The position numbers were made by a program, and so were the translations under genes. Shown piece by piece: positions 7,076-11,718 of a DNA stretch of 11,718 bases. The DNA lies in the NCBI GenBank assembly GCA_900770875.1, contig CAAGLV010000095.1, positions 1 through 11,718 on the forward strand. Direction: 5' to 3'. The notes under the pieces were generated by a model. It had not been told where the DNA came from. It ran no database searches and was given only the letters and a program-made list of their open reading frames with translations. How positions within the stretch are numbered: the stretch's first letter is position 1; the number at the start of each line of letters is the position of its first letter. This stretch comes from Flavobacteriales bacterium (GTDB taxonomy: Bacteria > Bacteroidota > Bacteroidia > Flavobacteriales > Weeksellaceae).

Positions 7076-8140
7076 TTATTTTAGGTGCACTTGCAAAAAC
7101 TTGTCCAATTTTTCTTTAAATAATTCAAAATCAAATAACGAATAATAATTATCAACCATTTTTTTAATTTTTTTATTATTTAAACCTTCAAATTTATTGG
7201 GCATATAATCTTTTAAATGGACACTTACGTGATTTATTCCGTCCTCGAAAGTTGCCCAAACATTTTTATCTATCCAAGGCGAAAAGATGATGAATGTTTT
7301 TTTGCCCACAGCTTTTCCCATATTAATTGCTCCACCATCGTTACCAATTACCAAATCGCACTCGTTTGCTAAGGCAATAAATCCGCGTAAATCGTCGCTT
7401 AATAAATCGAAATAAACGTTCGCTTTGGTTTGATTACTTAATTGCTGATAAACCTTTAAGGCTTGTTCTTTTTGTTTCGGAAAGTAATTAAATAAAATAT
7501 TTACATTGTAATTTTCGCCAAGATGATTTACCATCTTTGCCATTTGATTTAATGGATATGTTTTAGATGGATCTGATCCTAATAAACTAATAAGAACCGT
7601 TTTTCGTTTAGGATCTACTTGATGTAATTTAAAAAGTTTTTTAGCCTTTGAAATTTCGGCCGGGGTTAAATATAATTTAGGTTCGGTTGCAACCGGATTT
7701 ATAATATTTAAAGGTTTTAACAATGCCAAACGATGTTCGATAGACAATCCTAAATACGAAATTGGTTCGTTATGCTTAACGATATTATTGGTATAAATAA
7801 ATTCTCGACCTGGTTTTTTGTACGAAATTTTTATTGGCGCTTTATTCATCGAAACGTCAATCCAACTCTGTATTTTTGAATAAGCATCAACAATAATATC
7901 GTAATTATTTTTATCTATGCTTCTGCAAAATTTAAGTAATTTTAAAAATCCTTTATTTTTTTCTTCATCAAAAACAATAATGTTATCGATATATGGATTA
8001 TTTTCTAAGATTGGCAATGTATTGGCATTTACCAAATAATCAACTGTGTAATTTGGATAAACCTTTTTAATATTTTCACAAAGTAACGATGTAATTAAAA
8101 CATCTCCTATCATTTTGTGCTGAATAACCAGTACTCTCAT
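7076..8140 (-). CDS. Glycosyltransferase family 9, ADP-heptose:LPS heptosyltransferase-like
   Basis: This 354-residue protein has the two-Rossmann GT-B fold of GT9 enzymes such as WaaC and WaaF, which attach heptose to the LPS inner core in the cytosol. The N-terminal half has VLVIQHKMIGDVLITS (3-18, with the GDV acceptor loop) and the ENNPYIDNIIVFDE pattern (46-59). The C-terminal half has the donor-site strand TVLISLLGSDPSKTYP (181-196) and VIGNDGGAINMGKA (264-277). In classical heptosyltransferases the last motif reads roughly DTGxxH; here the His position is replaced, so the donor may not be ADP-heptose. I recall flavobacterial homologues with the same NDGGAxNMxKA form, so this looks like a lineage trait and not decay. 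It lies 40 bases after the LtaS-like gene and 68 before the GT2 gene in one probable operon. Confidence 0.85.
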   Translation of the reverse strand: MRVLVIQHKMIGDVLITSLLCENIKKVYPNYTVDYLVNANTLPILENNPYIDNIIVFDEEKNKGFLKLLKFCRSIDKNNYDIIVDAYSKIQSWIDVSMNKAPIKISYKKPGREFIYTNNIVKHNEPISYLGLSIEHRLALLKPLNIINPVATEPKLYLTPAEISKAKKLFKLHQVDPKRKTVLISLLGSDPSKTYPLNQMAKMVNHLGENYNVNILFNYFPKQKEQALKVYQQLSNQTKANVYFDLLSDDLRGFIALANECDLVIGNDGGAINMGKAVGKKTFIIFSPWIDKNVWATFEDGINHVSVHLKDYMPNKFEGLNNKKIKKMVDNYYSLFDFELFKEKLDKFLQVHLK

Positions 8141-8180
8141 TCATTTATATTTTACAACGTATTAAAAGCGAAAAAAAATG

Positions 8181-10040
8181 TTATTTTCTTAATACTAAAT
8201 TATTATTTACAACTCTATCATTAAACGATTGGATATAAGCCTTAATAAAAGCTTCCATTTCTTGTTTTATTTTAGGTTGCGTTTTAGCCAAGTTATGTTT
8301 TAGCAACGGATCTTTTTTCCAATTATATAACCCAATGGTGTTTGTGCCATCAAAAGATAAGTAATAATCTCCGATTTCTAAATTATAAATATTATCTAAA
8401 TAATTTACAACAAAATCTTTATTAGATTGATATGATTTTCCGTAAGATACAATTTCTCCTTTTAACCCTAAATAATCCATTAAACTTGGTAAAATATCGA
8501 TTTGCTGAAAATTCTTTTCAACCTCGCCAACAAAATTTGGATCGCTTGGATCGTAAAATAAAATCGGAATTCTAAATTTACCAATATTATTTTTATAAAT
8601 TGGTTCTTCTCCTGATGATGATGTATGATCGGCTGTAATTACAAACAGTGTATTTTTATACCAAGGCATTTTTTTTGCCGTTTCGAAAAACTTTTTTAAA
8701 GCATAATCCGAATAAGCTATCGACTCGTGAATTTCGGTTGTTCCTTTAGGAAATTTACCTTTGTATTTCTCCGGAATTGTAAATGGAGCATGAGACGAAA
8801 TGGTAAATAAACTAGAGAAAAACGGTTGCTGAAATGTATTTAATTCTTTCGCAAAAAATTGTAAAAATTCTTCATCAAATATTCCCCATTTCCCATCAAA
8901 AGAATCTGGACCAACATATTCGTTTTTGCCATAATATTGATCGAATCCTGCAACTTTTGCATATTGATCGAAATTTTGACTTCCGTTAAATGCACCATGA
9001 AAAAACGATGTTGTGTAACCATTATCTTTTAAAACTTTGGGTAAACCGTAAATTTCATTTAACGAATAAGAAGACGAAATAAAACTTTTATTCATTAAAC
9101 TTGGTATACTTGATATGGTTGATGGAACAGCATCAATAGAAAGTTTTCCGTTTGAGAATCCATTTTTAAAATAGTAACTTTTAGTAATTAACGAATCTAA
9201 AAATGGTGTTTGTCCGCGCTTAATATTTTCGTTACCAAAACTTTCTAAAATTAAAATTACAACATTTTTTTTGTTTGGATTTTGATGATTAAATGTTTGG
9301 ATTGGATTAAAGATTTTATTTAATTCGGTTTCGGATTTATAAAACGAAACTTGTGGTAAATTATCCTTTTTACCCATCGATTTTAATACCGTAAAAGGTG
9401 TATTTAAAACTAATGCCGATGTTCCTTCTGCGCCATACATTGTTGCATCTACAATGCGTAATGGTTTTTTACCAATTCCGCGTCCACATAAAAATAAAAC
9501 TACAACTAATAATAGTAAACTAATTACAGCTTGTTTAGTTACTATTTGTTTTATTTTAACCACAGTTGTTAACTTTAATAACAACCAAAAAACTAACAGC
9601 GTAAATCCTATTAATAATGGAATTTGCCAATAATCTATAAAATACGATTTTATAAGTCCTCCTATCTCGTTTCGCATTCCTTCGGCCGTAATCATACTAA
9701 ACGAACTTCGTCTACCTACAAATTTAAAATATTCGTAATCCACAAAATTTAAGGACAAAACAAATCCGTTTACAACAAAAAAACTATACAATAAAAAGTT
9801 TTGATAGCTTTTGCTTTCTTGTAATTTACCTGGCAACAAGTATAAAATTGCAAATATTATATTTATGTAACCAATTATTGATAAATCGAAAATTAATCCG
9901 CCTTTAAAAATTTGCGCATCTACTTCCGGGAAAAAAGATTGATTATAATAATAAAAGCCAACACGTATCAATTGATAAATTATTAAAACAATTAATAATC
10001 TAAGTATAAATAAGACACGTAAATTTCCATTAATCTTCAT
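8181..10040 (-). CDS. LTA synthase-like membrane sulfatase/phosphotransferase family protein
   Basis: This 619-residue protein joins an N-terminal block of about five membrane helices (near 8-28, 45-69, 82-100, 138-158, 170-186) to an extracytoplasmic alkaline-phosphatase/sulfatase-superfamily domain (about 255-530). In the catalytic domain, E266 in LILESFG and D471-H472 in TADHTSSSG are metal ligands, S301 in GKLSIDAVPS sits at the nucleophile position, and SSHAPF (416-421) is the conserved His motif. The topology is that of LtaS, which uses a lipid phosphoglycerol donor. A Gram-negative envelope has no lipoteichoic acid, so transfer of phosphoglycerol or phosphoethanolamine to LPS or a periplasmic glycan is more likely (compare OpgB and EptA). 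Placement directly before GT9 and GT2 genes supports core modification. The lysS terminator 207 bases upstream implies its own promoter, but no TAnnTTTG element is seen there. Confidence 0.85.
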   Translation of the reverse strand: MKINGNLRVLFILRLLIVLIIYQLIRVGFYYYNQSFFPEVDAQIFKGGLIFDLSIIGYINIIFAILYLLPGKLQESKSYQNFLLYSFFVVNGFVLSLNFVDYEYFKFVGRRSSFSMITAEGMRNEIGGLIKSYFIDYWQIPLLIGFTLLVFWLLLKLTTVVKIKQIVTKQAVISLLLLVVVLFLCGRGIGKKPLRIVDATMYGAEGTSALVLNTPFTVLKSMGKKDNLPQVSFYKSETELNKIFNPIQTFNHQNPNKKNVVILILESFGNENIKRGQTPFLDSLITKSYYFKNGFSNGKLSIDAVPSTISSIPSLMNKSFISSSYSLNEIYGLPKVLKDNGYTTSFFHGAFNGSQNFDQYAKVAGFDQYYGKNEYVGPDSFDGKWGIFDEEFLQFFAKELNTFQQPFFSSLFTISSHAPFTIPEKYKGKFPKGTTEIHESIAYSDYALKKFFETAKKMPWYKNTLFVITADHTSSSGEEPIYKNNIGKFRIPILFYDPSDPNFVGEVEKNFQQIDILPSLMDYLGLKGEIVSYGKSYQSNKDFVVNYLDNIYNLEIGDYYLSFDGTNTIGLYNWKKDPLLKHNLAKTQPKIKQEMEAFIKAYIQSFNDRVVNNNLVLRK

Positions 10041-10077
10041 TAAATCGTATTAATTTGATATTATTTATATGTAAAAG

Positions 10078-10120
10078 TCTAATTAATTAGAATATTTTCC
10101 AAACCGATTAGATTAATCTA
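10078..10120. promoter_or_regulatory. Pair of palindromes upstream of the LtaS-like gene (possible operator)
   Basis: The 207-base gap between lysS and the LtaS-like gene contains a perfect 14-bp palindrome (10078-10091, core CTAATTAATTAG) and a perfect 12-bp palindrome (TAGATTAATCTA, 10109-10120). Both are centred on ATTAAT and their centres are exactly 30 bases apart, close to three helical turns. They lie 38-80 bases before the ATG, where a regulator could act. They are AT-rich, so chance is a serious alternative. Confidence 0.3.
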
Positions 10121-10170
10121 TTTATAAAATACTAAAAATCAAAACCTTTCGAGAAATTAAGTTATAATAT

Positions 10171-10207
10171 AAAAAAAGAGACTATTTCTATAACAGAAAT
10201 AGCCTCT
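10171..10207 (-). terminator. Rho-independent terminator of lysS
   Basis: In minus-strand RNA, a 13-pair stem (10195-10207 with 10177-10189, one G-U wobble) encloses a five-base loop and is followed by at least six U from the A-run at 10171-10176. It lies 41 bases after the lysS stop. A weaker hairpin (10210-10227) precedes it and shares the CTATTT/AAATAG stem sequence. Confidence 0.85.
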
Positions 10208-10247
10208 CGCTATTTATCATCAAATAGATGAAAGGGTTTTATTGTAA

Positions 10248-11718
10248 TTACTCACCTAAATATTCAACAGTTTTTGCATCACCGTTAACATTTACTTTAG
10301 TTAAGTTATATTTTGCTAAATTTTTCATCGATTTATCCCATTTCTTTCCACTTAAAGCAGACTGAGTTTTTAATTCGGCTAAATCGATATTGTTGTTTGC
10401 TTTTAAAATGGCAATAATTGCGTTTTCTTCTTCTGTTAATTCGTAAGCAGGAGCTGCTTTTTCTGGACGCATTTGTGGGAAGAATAAAACTTCTTGAATT
10501 GATGGATTGTTTGTTAAATACATAATTAAACGGTCCATACCAATTCCTAAACCACCTGTTGGAGGCATACCATATTCTAAAGCACGTAAGAAATCTTGGT
10601 CGATAAACATTGCTTCATCATCACCTTTTTCAGATAATTTTAATTGTTCCTCGAAACGCTCGCGCTGATCGATTGGATCGTTTAACTCTGAGTAAGAATT
10701 AGCAATCTCTTTACCACAAACCATTAACTCGAAACGCTCTGTTAAATTTGGATTATCGCGGTGTTGTTTTGTTAAAGGAGACATTTCTTTTGGATAATCT
10801 GTAATGAAAGTTGGTTGGATGTAATTTCCTTCACATTTTTCACCAAAGATTTCGTCGATTAACTTTCCTTTACCCATAGTTTCATCAACTTCGATTCCCA
10901 TTCCTTTAGCTGCTTCAAATAATTCAGCTTCAGATTTACCTTCGATATCAAAACCTGTAAAATCAATGATCGACTGACGCATTGTTACACGTTTATAAGG
11001 TGCTTTAAAGTTAATTTTGTGTTCTCCGAAAGTTGCTTCAGAAGTACCATTAACCGCAATTGCACAGTGCTCTAATAATCGCTCTGTAAAATCCATCATC
11101 CAGTTATAATCTTTGTAAGCAACGTAAATTTCCATTGCTGTAAACTCTGGATTGTGTGTACGGTCCATTCCTTCGTTACGGAAGTTTTTAGAGAATTCGT
11201 AAACCCCTTCGAAACCACCAACGATTAAACGTTTTAAATATAATTCGTTCGCGATACGTAAATATAACGGAATGTCTAATGCGTTGTGGTGCGTAATAAA
11301 CGGACGTGCAGAAGCTCCACCAGGAATTGACTGTAAAACTGGCGTTTCAACTTCCATGTATCCACGGTCGTTAAAGAAGTTACGCATTGCATTAAATAAT
11401 TTTGTACGTTTAATGAAAATCTCTTTTACTTGAGGATTTACCACTAAATCTACATAACGCTGACGGTAACGTAATTCTGGATCAACAAAAGCATCGTAAA
11501 CTTTACCTTCGTCGTCTGTTTTAACGATTGGTAATGGGCGTAATGTTTTTGCTAAAACTGTTAATTTAGTTACGTGTACAGAAATTTCACCTACTTTAGT
11601 TTTGAATAAGTAACCTTCAATACCAATGAAATCTCCTATATCTAATAATTTTTTGAAAACTGTGTTGTATTCTACTGCTTCTTCTGTAGAAGAAATATCT
11701 TCGCGAGCAACGTAAATC
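10248..11718 (-). CDS. lysS: Lysyl-tRNA synthetase, class II (5' end beyond window)
   Basis: LysS charges tRNA-Lys with lysine in the cytosol. The frame is open to the right edge of the window, showing 490 codons including the stop. The GTG at 11442-11444 is an internal valine, not the start, because the upstream codons continue the family sequence: IYVAREDIS..., an OB-fold anticodon-binding region, and the hinge LRYRQRYVDL. Class II landmarks follow: motif 1 (GYMEVETPVL), motif 2 (FRNEGMDRTHNPEF, with the ATP-contacting Arg) and motif 3 (GGLGIGMDRLIMYL). The catalytic domain reaches FFPQMRPE, where many bacterial LysS end or nearly end. Here about 65 further residues follow, with a predicted helical part (TEEENAIIAILKANNNI, then a GKKWDKSMKNLAKYNL segment) resembling a small winged-helix-like module that I associate with Bacteroidota LysS. 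The gene has its own terminator and is separate from the envelope genes downstream. Confidence 0.95.
   Translation of the reverse strand, partial: IYVAREDISSTEEAVEYNTVFKKLLDIGDFIGIEGYLFKTKVGEISVHVTKLTVLAKTLRPLPIVKTDDEGKVYDAFVDPELRYRQRYVDLVVNPQVKEIFIKRTKLFNAMRNFFNDRGYMEVETPVLQSIPGGASARPFITHHNALDIPLYLRIANELYLKRLIVGGFEGVYEFSKNFRNEGMDRTHNPEFTAMEIYVAYKDYNWMMDFTERLLEHCAIAVNGTSEATFGEHKINFKAPYKRVTMRQSIIDFTGFDIEGKSEAELFEAAKGMGIEVDETMGKGKLIDEIFGEKCEGNYIQPTFITDYPKEMSPLTKQHRDNPNLTERFELMVCGKEIANSYSELNDPIDQRERFEEQLKLSEKGDDEAMFIDQDFLRALEYGMPPTGGLGIGMDRLIMYLTNNPSIQEVLFFPQMRPEKAAPAYELTEEENAIIAILKANNNIDLAELKTQSALSGKKWDKSMKNLAKYNLTKVNVNGDAKTVEYLGE

Noticed and set aside
8141..8180. A promoter before the GT9 gene (TACGTTG on the minus strand)
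   Set aside because: It is one base short of the consensus and sits in a 40-base intra-operon gap; support is too weak.
8840..9022. A 60-codon minus-strand frame inside the LtaS-like gene
   Set aside because: It is an out-of-frame shadow within the catalytic domain, with no independent start signal or family resemblance.
11442..11444. GTG as the start codon of lysS
   Set aside because: The upstream in-frame codons encode the conserved OB-fold and hinge of LysS up to the window edge, so the GTG is an internal valine codon.

Overview
The window is AT-rich DNA of a member of the Bacteroidota, most likely class Flavobacteriia. Three things point there. The protein families are lineage-typical: a GYDIA-motif GHMP kinase, an alpha-2-macroglobulin-like N-terminus, and a LysS with an extra C-terminal domain. 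Start codons lack convincing Shine-Dalgarno sequences. At least three intergenic sites match the Bacteroidota -7 promoter element TAnnTTTG. The genus cannot be fixed from the sequence. Nothing looks like a prophage, insertion sequence, CRISPR array, plasmid region or RNA gene; this is ordinary chromosomal core sequence.

Layout, left to right. Positions 1-743 (minus) hold the signal-peptide-bearing N-terminus of a large alpha-2-macroglobulin-like protein, cut by the window edge. Positions 856-3385 (minus) hold a tRNA-maturation operon: threonylcarbamoyl-AMP synthase (t6A37), CCA-adding enzyme (3' CCA end), and a pRiA4b ORF-3-like acidic protein read from a GTG three bases after the CCA gene. 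The operon ends in a strong hairpin terminator. After a divergent promoter region, an InaA/WaaP-type lipopolysaccharide kinase (3613-4392) is the only plus-strand gene. It shares a bidirectional terminator with the convergent minus-strand genes.

Positions 4421-10040 are one co-directional run on the minus strand. In transcription order it is: LtaS-like membrane alkaline-phosphatase-superfamily transferase, GT9 heptosyltransferase-like enzyme, WaaE-like GT2 glycosyltransferase, fabD, and the GHMP kinase. Positions 10248-11718 hold most of lysS (minus, 5' end outside the window) with its own terminator.

Taken together, the LtaS-like transferase, GT9, GT2 and the InaA kinase look like a lipooligosaccharide/LPS core assembly and decoration locus. 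A lipid-precursor pair, FabD (malonyl-ACP) and a GHMP kinase possibly of the mevalonate route, sits inside it. No wholly new system is visible. The points most worth following are the LtaS-like enzyme in a Gram-negative core locus, the fabD-GHMP kinase coupling, the acidic partner of the CCA enzyme, and the promoter architecture that decides two start codons.
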